Source: Buxus sempervirens (lineage: Eukaryota > Streptophyta > Magnoliopsida > Buxales > Buxaceae). From it: 64,000 bases of DNA. A program made the position numbers and the translations under genes. The stretch lies in NCBI GenBank assembly GCA_947561395.2, contig OX387192.1, forward strand, positions 14,668,221-14,732,220, given 5' to 3'. The notes under the pieces are model-generated. The model worked only from the letters and a program-made list of their open reading frames with translations. It made no database searches and was not told the DNA's origin. This document shows, piece after piece, positions 11,271 to 23,290 of this stretch (its first letter is position 1; the number at the start of each line of letters is the position of its first letter).

Positions 11271-13189
11271 CTGAAGATCCACTTATCCAATCTCGAGTAC
11301 ATATCAAAGCTTCTACATTTTGTGGTGTAAGAGAGCTACGATATTGATCTAAAGTTCTTCCTCCAACACTGAAAGCTACCTCTGATGCAACTGTTGATAT
11401 AGGAATCATCAAAACATCATGAGCCATAACAAAAAGTTTAGGAAATCGGTATTCCACTGACTTCTAATACAGCAAAATGACCAATGGCAGCTTCCGATCA
11501 TAAGTTTGTTCTTCTAAGTGCATCTCTAACTGTGATCTCTTTGTCACAGAAGAACAATTTTGGCTCTCAAATGTATCATAATCCTACAATGTAAAAAATT
11601 ACAAATTTGATAACACTAACACTAAGTATAAAATAAAATAAAATGAGAATTTTTCATTACCTGCATTTCCTCACCACTATGAATGTCATCATTTACAGGG
11701 CCATGACTAAGAACTAAGCTGGGTAGTGGAGCCCTAGAGGAAGATGAAGATGAATGACTCATGTACTCATTGAACAGTGAATAAAGTGCCTCACATACAA
11801 CATTAACATGATTTTTTCCTTCACTACTACCATAAAGCTTTGAGTACGAGTAGTCTATCATCTTCAATTTATAACGAGGGTCCAAAACTGTTGCAATAGC
11901 AAGAATTACACTGTAGTCTACCCAATACTTATCAAACTTTCCTTGCATCCGTTGAGCCATATTTATCATAAATGTATCATTTCCTTCCAACTCCTCTTTC
12001 AACTTAAGTTGTATCCTCCAAACCCCTTGAAAGTACAGATTTGCAATAGTGTACTTGCTTCCCGAAAATGACTTTGTAAGATCATAAAACAGTTTCAAAA
12101 TTTTAGTAATCTTCTCAATCCTTTTCCATTCCTCTTCTGATGGACAATCTTGATAATTTGAATAAGAAAATGCCAAATGGCGGAATGCATTTCGACAAAA
12201 CAGAGCACTTTCAAGCATCAAATACGTGGAGTTCCACCTTGTAGGAACATCCTGCCTTAAGCCCCTCTTTCCCTCCAAAGACAACTCATTCAAACATGCT
12301 TTAAAATTTTCTTTTCTTGCTTGTGAGCCTTTGACAAATTTTACACTTTCACGAACCTTTTTAACTAATTCATCTACTTCTTTTAATCCTTCTTGCACTA
12401 TAAGATTTAAAATGTGAGCACAACAACGAATGTGAAAGAATCGACCCTCAAGTAAAAGTGCACCCTTTAGGTCTAGCTTCTGTTGGTAAGAATTGGCACA
12501 TGTTGTATTCGCACTAGCATTGTCTAAGGTAATTGAAAATAATTTTTTTCAATGCCCCACTCTTCCAACATACTAGACATTGTAGATACAAGAGCTACAC
12601 TTGTGTGTGGAATAGGCATATACCTAAAGTTGATAATTTTTTTGTGCAATCTCCATTCCTTATCAATAAAATGTGTTGTTACACAAATATAACCATCCGT
12701 TGTTATTGAACTCCAAAGGTCTGATGTAAGACAAATCCTACCAAGGATAGACTGAAATATTTCTTGCAACTTTTGTTTTTCCCTTTTATAAATCTTTAAT
12801 ACATCAGCCTTCGCTGTGTTATGTGAAATTCCTTTGGCATCTTGATTTAACAAAGTAAGCAGATCTCTAACCCCTTCATGCTGCACAAATTGGAATGGGT
12901 AACCATGCTTGATGATTACAATAGCCAGAGCCTCACGGTATAAGTCTTGACTCAATTGAGAGCTTCTAATTGACACCCCACTACCAGTTTGAGACATAAA
13001 CAACTGGCCTATATCTCTTTTGTCACGCTTAGGACAACTTAGAATGTGACGTTTCATGTTGGAAGTCCCATGACTACTTTCACCAATATAAATCTTTCCA
13101 CATCTTTTACACTTTGCCTTCAGTTTTTCATTCCCAACTCTAGGAATTTTTTCAAACTCATCCCACACATAAGACGTTTCCTTTCTCAT
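11271..13189 (-). pseudogene. hAT transposase relic (BED finger, RNase-H-like core, dimerisation domain)
   Basis: The start at 13189 gives a BED zinc finger in residues 1-60 (CKRCGKIY, then HILSCPKR), followed by the hAT core (LTSDLWSS, THFIDKEWRLHKKIINF). After a frameshift near 12540, in an A-rich stretch, the frame resumes with LDNASAN, FHIRCCAHILNLIVQEGL and the DUF4413-like region. A 77-bp intron (11584-11660) separates the last exon, which has the C-terminal dimerisation block (YRFPKLFVMAHDVLMIPIST, then LICTRDW) and an in-frame stop at 11464-11466. The exon ends at a GTAACT donor, so at least one further exon is lost. Not functional as it stands. Confidence 0.8.
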
Positions 13190-14600
13190 ACGCTTTAGAT
13201 TTGTTGTGATGATTGGGAATCCATTCCTATATTAGATTCTTCCTCCTCAATTCTAATTGGTTCCATAACTTCTTCTTCAACAGTTGCCATACTTAAAGTC
13301 TTAATCTCACCTTCATGAATAAACAATCAGATTTAGGCAAAAAAAAAGGAACAACACCATATTCAAAGCAATACACAAGCTTTTAAAAATAGCACCCATA
13401 CGGAATTAAGTAATATAACTCATGTACACGTGTAGTAAGCACCTAATTATTGCACTAAAAAGACCCCATTAAGACCTCACACGTGAGGGAGAAAACACCA
13501 AAATGAAGTACATGCAGTCTACAATTTACAACACACAAGAATCCTAACGAAGATCACTTGACATATTCCATATTAAGAATATAAAGAGCTTTATTTTTTA
13601 TAAATATGGACTAACAATCATCGACCCGATCCCAAGTTCTAGGACAATGGGCATTTACAATTGTAAATTCAGTTTCTCATATAGTTTATGTAAGTTCAGT
13701 GAATAAAGATGTAAAAGATGTAACAATAGATTAAAATTAATATGATGTTATTATGTCATTCAATATTTCTATATTAGGAATTTAAAAGACTTCATTTTGA
13801 TAAATATGGATTAGCCATCATTGACCCAATCCCAGGTATCTAGGGTGGTGAAAACTAAATAAAAAAAATTTTAATAAATTGATGAACTACAAAATTTTAA
13901 AAGAAGAGCCAGCCACTCATTGTAGCATATATATCAGATGCTACAAACACAATGAACATTGCTCACAAATTGATAAAAACACAAGCTCTAGACACAATGA
14001 ACATATTGCTCATAATGAACACAATGCTACAAACGCAAGCTCTATTTTGATTTCATGCTTAGATTTCATGAATATTCGACTAAGCAAAGTCGAAATAAAA
14101 AAAGAGATCAACGCTCATGAATGAACAAGAAAAAAAATTGAACTGAGATTTTCTCTAGTTAAATTCGATCATGAGCTTTTTGACTAAAAGAAATTGCATT
14201 GAAATTTTAAAAATTAGAACCAACCTCTTGACTTCAACCCCATCCGAGAAATCAACGAAGAACTCTGAAAAATCACTCGGATTGGAGCAACGAAAAGCCG
14301 ACGGTGAACAGATGTCGGAATGGAAGCTGGTGGAGGCGGTCGTCAGAGGACTACTCTCTCCGAACAGATGTCGATTCTCGACTCGTCGAACTTGAGAGAT
14401 CTTCTGAGAGTGGGAGACAAAAGCAAATAGACCTTCATGGGTGTTGTGCTTGGTTGTGACAAGAGACGAACAACCCTCGTTAAATAACGACTGCTTTGCC
14501 GGAAAGTGAGAAGTTGGAAACGAAGAGGAAGAGAAGAGCCGAAGAGGGCAAGAGGCAGGTAAAAACAAAAATGAAAGCCCTAGACTAGATTCTGATTTTC
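13190..14600 (-). other. Upstream part of the hAT relic
   Basis: No confident gene. It contains two diverged copies of a segment of about 90 bp: one at 13563-13645 and one at 13760-13845, sharing ATAAATATGGAYTARC and ATCCCARGT. A minus-strand frame at 14155-14568 has no recognisable domain. Confidence 0.45.
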
Positions 14601-14609
14601 CTATTTTGT

Positions 14610-14790
14610 TTGTGTCTTAATCGGGTAACTCGTCGGTTTAAGGGTTATAATTGGGTTGACCCGATTACAGGTGGCTTGGAAAAATCCCAACCCGCACCCA
14701 ACCTAATTAATAATCAGGTCAACCCAAACCAGTTTAAGATGGGTCATTTCGGGTTGGCCCATCGGTTCAGGTCGCCTTTTGCCGGCTCTA
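14610..14790 (-). repeat. Subterminal region and terminal repeat of the hAT element
   Basis: Clustered GGGTTGACCCG, GGTCAACCC and GGGTTGGCCC motifs lead to the end TAGAGCCGGC (minus strand) at 14790. Dense short inverted motifs next to the end are typical transposase binding regions in hAT elements. Confidence 0.55.
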
Positions 14791-15149
14791 AATATTCCCC
14801 TTCAAGCAAGGATGAACACAATGAATTTTCAATTGAAGTGAACACCAACTAGCTTCTTGCTTGGTTTCCTTGAACCTACGCAACAAAACCAAAAGAAAGG
14901 TTCATAGCCATATTTATTCAAAAACTTAAATAAAAACTAACTAAAACAAATAACAAAACACAACAAAAAGAACACAAATTAAAGCTTAGGTTGCCTCCCA
15001 AGAAGCGCTTATTTATAGTCATAGCTCAACTTCTTCACCATCAACCATAGGTAGGATTTTGCAAGGAGTAAACCACTCCTTTGGGGACCATATTACCAGC
15101 AAAATAAAGCTTCAAACGTTGTCCATTAACCTTGAATGCTCCAGTAGCC

Positions 15150-16190
15150 TCACTATGTACCTCCAGCACCATATGGATACACTTTTGTTACCGTGAATGG
15201 ACCAGACCACCTAGACCAAAGCTTGCCTGGAAATAACTTGAGTCTTGAGTTGAAGAGTAACACTTGTTGCCCAATTTCAAAGTTTCTAATCTGTATATGT
15301 TTATCATGCCAATGCTTAGTCTTTTCCTTGTAAATCCTAGCATTCTCATAAGCACTCAACCTAAACTCCTCCAACTCACTCAACTGTAACAATCTCTTTT
15401 CTCTAGTAGCTTTTAAATCCATATTTAATTCCTTAATTGCCCAATAAGCCTTATGCTCCAATTCAACTAGTAAATGACAATATTTTCCAAAGACAAGCCT
15501 GTAAGGAGACATTCCCAAAGGTGTCTTGAAAGCTGTCCTATAAGCCCAAAGTGCGTCATCCAACTTAATTGCCCAATCCTTCTTTGAGTTGTTCACTGCT
15601 TTTTCCAAAATCTGTTTCAACTCTCTATTTGTAAGTTCCACTTGCCTATTTGTTTGAGGATGATAAGCAAGTGCCACTTTATGTGTAATCCCATATTTTT
15701 CAACCAAGCTTCAAATGACTGGTCACAAAAGTGGGAGCCATCATCACTAACAATGGCTCTTGGCACTCCAAATTTGGAAAATTTTCTCTTCTTAACAAAC
15801 CTCATCACAACCTTAGAATCATTAATCTGAGTTGAAATAGCTTCAACCCATTTAGACACATAATCCACTGCTACCAAAATGTATTGATTGTTGAAGAAAG
15901 AAGGAAATGGGCCCATAAAATCAATTCCCCACAAATCAAACAATTCAACCTTTTGGATATTGTTCAAAGGCATCTCATTTCTTTTGGAAATGTTGCCAAC
16001 TCTTTGACATCTGTCACACATGCTCACAAATTGTCTAGCATCTTGATACATGGTTGGCCAGTAAAAACCAGATTGCCAAACCTTTGCAATTGTCTTGGAA
16101 GTACTAAAATATCCACCACACTCTAGGGAATGAAAATGGTTAAGAATATCCTGAATCTCATCCTGGGGTATACATCTTCGAATCATCTCA
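15150..16190 (-). pseudogene. Integrase region of the Athila-like element
   Basis: Zinc-binding HHCC-type N-terminus (HFHSLECGGYFS, then CDRCQRVG), catalytic core (WGIDFMGPFP, then [16 protein letters not shown], then LAYHPQTN), and C-terminal part ending [18 protein letters not shown]. Fossil and broken. Confidence 0.8.
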
Positions 16191-16349
16191 TCTGCTCATT
16201 GTTTATAAAGTAGTGGTCCTTCTTAAAAATAATGCTTGACATCCCAAAGTAATTTCTTTTTCTGCTGATAACTCAAATCAGGGGGAAGAATGACACTCAC
16301 CAAATAATTAACCAAATCTGCATACCATGGAATGATTGACATTGCCAAC

Positions 16350-17690
16350 AACTACTCATTTGGAAAGCTTTCATTAATGGGCACTTGTTTTGCTCTTGAC
16401 TGCTCTTCCAATCTAGACAAGTGATTTGCCACCACGTTCTCCATGCCTTTCTTGTCTCGAATTTCAAGATCAAACTCTTGAAGCAATAGCACCCAACGAA
16501 TCAGACGTGGTTTAGCATCTTTCTTTTGTAGCAGATATTTGATTGCTAAATGGTCTTTATACACGATCACCTTGGAACCTACAAGGTAAGAACGAAACTT
16601 GTCAAAAGCAAACACAACAGCCAACAATTCTTTTTCAGTAGTTGCATAATTCAACTATGCATTATTTAAAACTCTACTAACATAATAAATAACATGCAAC
16701 TTCCTGTCTTTTCTCTACCCTAGAACAGCTCTTAAAGCAAAATCACTAGCATCACACATCAACTCAAAAGGTAAACTCCAATCTGGGGCTGCCATAATTG
16801 GTGCTAACACCAACTCTTGCTTCAACCTATTGAAAGCATTTAAACAGTTATTATAAAAATTAAACACAACATCTTTATTCAACAGATTACAAAGAGGTTT
16901 AGAAATTTTAGAAAAATCTTTGATAAAACGCCGGTAGAACCCTGCATGACCAAGGAAACTTCTAACTACCTTTACATTGGTAGGTGGTGGCAGTTTTCCA
17001 TTAACTTCTATTTTTGTTCGATCCACCTCAATACCTCTTTCTGACACTTTGTGGCCTAAAATATTACCTTCCTGTACCATGAAGTAACATTTCTCCCAAT
17101 TCAATACCAGATTGGTATCCTCACAACGCTACAAAACCAGAGATAAGTTATTTAAACAGCTATCAAAAGAAGTTACAAAAATAGAAAAACCATCCATGAA
17201 AATCTCCATGATCTTCTCAACAAAATGAGAGAAAATAGCCATCATGCAACGTTGGAATGTAGCAGGTGCATTGCACAAACCAAAAGAATCCTATAGAATG
17301 CAAAAGTACCATATGGACAAGTAAAAGTGGTCTTTTTCTTGGTCTTCTGGGGAGATAGGAATCTGGTTATATCCTGAATAACCATCTAGAAAACAATAAT
17401 AGCCATACCCAGCAAGTCTCTCAAGCACTTGATCAAGAAAAGGTAAAGGGAAATGATCCTTACAGGTAGCACTATTAAGTTTCCAATAATCTATGCAGAC
17501 TCTCCATCCAGTTACTATCCTAGTGGGAATTAATTCATTATTTTTATTATGCACCACAGTCATCCCACCCTTTTTAGGTACTACATGCGCTGGACTAATC
17601 CATGAACTATCAAATATAGGATAAATAATCCCTACATCTAACCATTTTAGAACATCCGCCCTCACTACTTTTTTCATGTTAGGATTCAAC
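16350..17690 (-). pseudogene. Reverse transcriptase and RNase H region of the Athila-like element
   Basis: The reverse transcriptase palm is recognisable (WISPAHVVPKKGGMTVV, CIDYWKLNSATCKDHFPLPF, FLDGYSGYNQIPI) and is followed by the connection domain (FLGHAGFYRRFIKDFSKISK). RNase H follows ([20 protein letters not shown], then DHLAIKYLL). Fossil and broken. Confidence 0.8.
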
Positions 17691-17695
17691 TTTCT

Positions 17696-18730
17696 CTAAT
17701 TTTCAACAACAGGTTTATAGTTATCCTCCATTAGAATCATATGTATACACAATGAAGGGCTAATTCCTCTAAAGTTTGATATAGTCCAACCTATGGCTTT
17801 CTTTCTCAATCCAAAAACACGCAGCAATTTATCAAGTTGAACATCAAATAAAGAATCACTCACAATCACAGGCAAGGTATCATTCTCACCTAAAAAAGCA
17901 TACCTTAGATATGAGGGTAATTGTTTCAACTCCAAAACTGGTGTTTGCACATTAGAAGGAGGAGGAAGTGTCTTACCTTTGCCTAAGTCCTCAAAATGAA
18001 TACCTCTTCGCTTCAGCCAAGGACCTGTAGCCTCTAAAGCACATGCACTCACTAAACAATTCTCAAGAGGTTCTTTAGTATTTTCAGCCGTAAAAACCTC
18101 TCTGATTGACTCATCTACCACATCAATTCTAAAAACATGGTCAGTAAAAGAACGGTATTTAGCAGATTCAAATAAATTAAATTCTACCTCTTCTTCATCA
18201 ACTTTCAAGGTCAACCTACCATTTTTTACATCTATGATTGCTCCAGCTGTGGCCAAAAAAGGCCTAACCAAAATGATAGGGATCTCTGTGTCTTCTTCCA
18301 TCTCTAAAACAACAAAGTCAATAGGAATGATAAACTTTTACACCTTGATCAACACATTCTCAAGAATTCCCAAAGGATATTTCATCGATCGATCAGCCAA
18401 CTGCAAGGATATGGTAGTAGGCTTCAACTCCTGTAATCCAAGCTTCCTAGGAACATATAAAGGCATTAGTGAAACACTAGCATCTAAGTCACACAAAGCT
18501 CTAGAAAAATTAACATCACCAATAGTACAAGGCCCTAGATCTCTTAGCTTTGGTGGAAGTTTATTCTGGATAATAGCATTACATTCCTCTGTCAAGGCAA
18601 TGGTCTCAAAATCTTCCAATTTCCTCTTCTTGGACATGATATCCTTTAAGAACTTTGTATAAGCAGGAATCTGTGTTAAGGCATCTGCAAAAGGAATATT
18701 AATGTGAAGTTGCCTAAACACTTTCAATAA
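17696..18730 (-). pseudogene. Protease region of the Athila-like element
   Basis: Contains DLDASVSLMPLYVPRKLGL, the Athila form of the retroviral aspartic protease site, and LVRPFLATAGAIIDVKNGRL downstream, as in intact relatives. Fossil and broken. Confidence 0.7.
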
Positions 18731-18739
18731 TTTTTCAAA

Positions 18740-20147
18740 CTATTGATCAATTTTATTCTGCTTAAGTCTTTGAGGAAAAGGAATGGGAGGAACATAAGGT
18801 TCAACAGGTGGTAGTGGGGATGGTGACTTAACTAGGTCCTCAACCTCTTCATTGGCTTTGTTATTCACCTCTTCCTGATCTGCTTCATCCCCAACCATAG
18901 TCTCACCACTTACTTGACCAAGTTGCTTACCACTTCTCAAATTGACTGCCTTGCAATGCTCTTTGGGATTAACCTTTGTCTTACTAGGCAAACTGCTCTG
19001 TCCTCTAGAATTTATGAAATTGGCTAACTGCCCCAACTGCATCTCCACATTCCTGTTGGAACTAGCTAACTGGTCAAATTTTGCTTCCAACTTCTCAAAC
19101 CTCTCTGAAGTGACATTGGCTAACTTCTAAATGGCTATCTCCCAAGATTGCTTACTCTTTGATTGAGATGGTCTTTGTTGGAAACCAGGAGGATTGAATG
19201 GTCTAGAATTGCTACCTTGGTTACCTTGATCCTTCTATGAGAAATTTGGACGATTCCTCCATCCTGGGTTGTATGTGTTGGAATAAGGGTTATTCTGTTG
19301 CTGCTGCCTGTTAAAATTAGAAACAAATTGAGTTTGCTCTACTTGCATACAATTAGAGCTCATGTGAGCTCCTCCACACCAATCACAACTCAATACAGGA
19401 CTAGAAATAGCATTCAAAATTTACCAAACATCTTTACCAAAGAGTCAACCTTAGCATTTAACATGTTCATGCCATCTATATCATGCATACCTGGAACTTT
19501 CTTAGGCATACCTCTTTCATTAGACCAATGGTAATTATTAGAAGCCATCTCTTCTAACAACTCATATGCATTTTCTGTTGACTTACCCATTAAAGTACCA
19601 CCTACAGCTGCATCTATGGTAATCCTGACTGAATGTGTTAATCCATTGTAAAAAGCTTGTACAATCAGCCAATCAGGAAGACCATGATGTGAACATTTTC
19701 TCTGTAAATCCTTAAATCTTTCCCAAACTTCATACAAAGATTCACCATCAAATTGAACAAAACTAGTAATATCATTTTTGAGTTTAGCAGTCTTACCTGG
19801 GGGAAAATACTTATTCAGAAAAGCTTGTGACAATGCATTCCAAGTGGTGAAAGAGTTAGGTACTTTGGAATTCAACCAAACCTTGGCTTTGTCCCTTAGA
19901 GAAAATGGAAAAAGTCTAAGCCGAATAACATCCTCACTAACTCCATTCATCTTGATGGTATCACAGATTTCTAAGAAATTAGCAAGGTATGCATTTGGAT
20001 CCTCTGTATGTCCTCCTTCAAACTGCTCCTACTGCACCATATGAATGAGACCAGGCTTAATCTCAAAGTTATTTGCATTGATTGTAGGTCTCACTATGCT
20101 GGTTTGAGCTCCATTGACATTCGGCATTGCATAATCATGTAACAGTC
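18740..20147 (-). pseudogene. Main part of gag of the Athila-like element
   Basis: The gag core is seen at RLRLFPFSLRDKAKVWLNS and QRKCSHHGLPDWLIVQAFYN, followed by a CxWCxGxHxxxxC knuckle (CDWCGGAHMSSNC). It continues beyond the inserted solo LTR into 23142-23290. Fossil and broken. Confidence 0.75.
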
Positions 20148-20954
20148 TGTAACATCCCAAAATTTTCTAATTTGGTACTTGGACTAATTAAAATGTTTTC
20201 TATTAATTCAAATTCTAATTTATAAGATTCATGATAATTAAGGGGCATGATTATTTCAGTGGATTAGTAATTACCTAACATATAATTATATGCAAGATGA
20301 TTCCTAATTGATTTTGATGAACTCTAATGATTTTTAACAATTTATTATGAATTTATTGGTATTTATTGGATTTGTAATTGATTTTATTGGGATTTAATTA
20401 GCTTTAAAAGTGTTTAACTTCAGTTAAGTTAGATAAAAGGGTTTAAAGTATGGTCTTAGGGTCTTTGGGTGTGGACCTTAGTGCACCTTTTGTAGGTCGG
20501 TGATTGGTAGGAGGAATTGTTGAGGGATTAGGAGGGACTGGTGTAAGGGCGATACATTGGATCATCTCTAACAGAGTATGTGTCAAATCCTCCTGAATAG
20601 AGAAAGCGGGTGTTAGAATAGAGAGAACAAGTGTTTAGTATAAGTGTCGAATTCTCCATTCCTCTATTCCTTTTCTGTGTTCTGCCAGACTCTATGGCTC
20701 TATTCCTTCTCTATTGGTGTTGCCTCTTCTTGGTGTTGGGTTCAGTTCAGTTTTGATTACACAACTCATCTATTTCCTTCAAGGTGGTTGCTGATTTCTG
20801 CATCTGAATCAAGTAAGTCATCAGTTAATTTGTTTTGGAGTAGATAATTTGGTTGCTGAATGTCTAATTATTATACCCATGGGTTTTAGTTGATTTATTA
20901 GAGACTTTGTTAAAGTTTTGGAATCATATACGTATGCTCTGTTTCTGGTTTTAC

Positions 20955-21345
20955 ATGACAGTTGCAGATGGTTTTGGGACATATTTAAATGTCTTCAAAT
21001 TTATGCATAAGTATTATAAATCTCAGATTAATAGCTCCAAAATTACTTTACCATGTGTAGAATACGTAGGAACTGATTTCAGGTTAATAGGGTTCCTGGA
21101 TTGATGTAGAAAAATCCTCAAAGTCAGCCATTTAATCACAGAAAATAAATAACAGTACAGTTGCAGATGGTTTTGGGAGATATTTAGATGTCTTCAAATT
21201 TATGTATAAGTGTTGTAAATCTTAGATCAATAGCTCCAAAATTATTTTAACAGGTATAGAACACGTAGGAACTGATTTTAGGTTCAGAGGCTTCCTGGGC
21301 TGACCTACAAAAATCCTCAAAATAGCACATTTGATCACAGAAAAA
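20955..21345 (+). repeat. Tandem duplication of about 200 bp in the solo LTR
   Basis: Two copies beginning CAGTTGCAGATGGTTTTGGG (about 20960 and 21159) and running through AATAGCTCCAAAATTA, GTAGGAACTGATTT and AAAATCCTCAAA to a CACAGAAAA end. The copies differ at roughly one base in eight, so the duplication predates the insertion or is a fixed feature of the family. Confidence 0.8.
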
Positions 21346-23071
21346 AGAAAAAAATGAAGCAACAGTGGCTGTCGTCGAATTTGAAAAGTGTTTAAGTTTC
21401 AGTACAAAATTGATATAGTAATTTGTAAATAGTTATAAATGGGAGAGTTATTGTTAAATTAGTGAGTAGAACTTAAAAAATTAATTGTTAGTTCAGATTT
21501 TAGTTAAATTCAACAAATAGGTGCAAACAGGAATATATAATTACATTTTAGTCACCTTTTGAAAGAAAAATCAAAATTTAAGGAAAAGTGTTTAAAAGTG
21601 AATTTTAAGATTTAAAAATTAGTTTTAAAATAGGACAAGGTTAATTTAATAAAAATCAGAGAAGGAATGTGTAACTTAGGTGAGATTTAGCATATTATAT
21701 GAAAGAGAATTTTCGTCAATTTAATTAAAAGTGGGGGTTGGTAAGTGAATGGTTGTGTGATAGCATGATTTATTTATTTGCATCAGAGAATCTTAAATCG
21801 GATTTTATCGATTATATATGTATAGTAAGTTTCAAACAATGTTGTTTATCCTTGTTATTAAATATTTCATGTGAATTCCACTAGCATGATTTCTAAATTG
21901 CATTTATATTATAATATTATTATTTTTGAGAAAAATATGCATATTTGAATAAGATGACACACACATGAGTATTCATAGTTTTGATTTGTGTATATTGCAC
22001 CCTAATTAAATTTGTTTTACCCTGCGATAAGTTTAACTTATCAATAGCGGGTTAGCACTTTACCGTTATGTAAGGTAGAAAAATGAATTTCACTATTTGA
22101 TCTCAATGAGATCCTTATTATGTTTTGAATATGGAATTATTATGTGGATGTTAAAAAGATAATTAAAACTTGAGTGTGTGAGGGCTCATCAGTATGGGAG
22201 TAGAAGGAGTCGTACTGATTGGAGCGACGAAGCTAGTTGAGTTGAGGATTCCTCCCGACATGTTTTTATTTATTTTGTGATGTGAGTCAGTCGAGATGTG
22301 ATTCCTCCTGACAGAGCCAGTAGAGACGTTTGATTCCTACTAGCAGTGTAAGCGATGTGATTGGTACTTTCCGGTAGAAGGGGATTTACCTTAAATGTGT
22401 TGTGTGTGGTGATATTGTGATCCAAGGACTGTGCATCCCAGTCCGAATACTATAGTTGTAGTCCTGGCCGATGTCTATAGTTCCGGCTGGATATTACTTT
22501 AATTAGTCTTGTGAATAATATGATATGGTTTATCGGATTAATCGAATTGGTCTGGTTCTAAGTTATAAATTGATTTATATATTCTAGTTGATGATTATTG
22601 TAATTCTTCTGAACCTTATTGTGAATTCATATTATTTAGTGGGATACGAGGTTGTCTCACTTGCACTTGATTACTTGTGATGTATTATGATTTGAGATAT
22701 ATCTGCATGTGTATTTAATTTATCATATGATGGCTTACTGGGATCTCCAATCTCATTTAGTTTATTATATATATAGACTGTGCAGAGTCCAGAGTGTTAG
22801 TAGTTGGTTTTGGGTAGATCCAAATTTAGAGGTATAGCAGTTATCCTCATTTATTGTATTTCATTTTAGTGATTTAACATTCTGAGATTATGATTTTGAG
22901 TTAGATATTCTATTAAGTCTTCCGCTTTATCATCATTTGATTTACTGCACTTTGATATATTTGATGAACATGTATTATCTGTTGGTATCAGATGATTGGT
23001 AGTGTTCATAAATGAGTGAATTCGGATTTATTGTCTTAAATTTTAATTAAGACCCGGATTTACTTGTTGCC

Positions 23072-23139
23072 TGACATACCAATTCTAGTATTTTTGTGGT
23101 TTAGGCCATAAGATGCTAGAATTGAATTGGTGTATGTCA
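23072..23139 (+). repeat. Hairpin at the 3' end of the solo LTR
   Basis: TGACATAC plus CAATTCTAG on the left pairs with CTAGAATTG plus GTATGTCA on the right, with a 7-base bulge in the right arm and a loop of about 27 bases. It ends two bases before the LTR terminus. Confidence 0.6.
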
Positions 23140-23290
23140 CACAGTCTCTGATTCTGATCCTCTACCATGGCTACTACTTGTTCTTGTTCTAGCTCTAGCC
23201 TTTGTATTCTCCTTAATGTATGAAAGGTTCTCTCAATTTATTGATCAAAAAGCTCAATTCGTTTCCTATTACGTGGCATACACTAATATC

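Larger units (their letters stand above)
11141..14790 (-). mobile_element. Decayed hAT-superfamily DNA transposon
   Basis: The transposase relic is at 11271-13189. The upstream part ends at 14790 with a terminal sequence that reads TAGAGCCGGCAAAAGG on the minus strand, like plant hAT ends. It has GGGTTGACCCG-type subterminal motifs at 14640-14770. The other end (3' of the transposase) was not found: the last visible exon ends in a splice donor and LTR sequence follows within about 130 bases, so the transposon appears truncated there. The 8 bases next to the intact end are AATATTCC, whose partner copy is not visible. Confidence 0.7.
20148..23141 (+). mobile_element. Solo LTR (Ty3/gypsy, probably chromovirus) in the Athila-like gag
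   Basis: Starts TGTAACATCCCAAAATTTTC and ends GTATGTCACA. It is flanked on both sides by CAGTC (20143-20147 and 23142-23146), a perfect 5-bp target duplication, and the gag reading resumes after it. No internal genes. The start sequence and the TTACTGGGATCTCC block near 22740 are shared with the LTR fragments at 25.4-27.2 and 29.5-30.7 kb, which makes one lineage with several copies here. It is younger than the Athila-like host element. Confidence 0.85.
14860..23290 (-). mobile_element. Athila-like Ty3/gypsy element, internal region
   Basis: Minus-strand order is gag, protease region, reverse transcriptase, RNase H, integrase. The gag block (SLRDKAKVWLNS, then FFPPGKTAKL-type text) is characteristic of Athila. 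The left end, near the GGTTGCCTCCCAAGAAGCGC motif, marks the region before the 3' LTR; that LTR is not seen because hAT sequence follows. A 2994-bp solo LTR is inserted in gag. The coding region is broken at several places and is a fossil. The gag start, reading MPRNRKRIELF, lies near 23279. Confidence 0.8.

Noticed and set aside
14155-14568. 137-codon minus-strand frame upstream of the hAT transposase
   Set aside because: No recognisable domain or splice link to the BED-finger exon. It may be a decayed first exon but cannot be supported.
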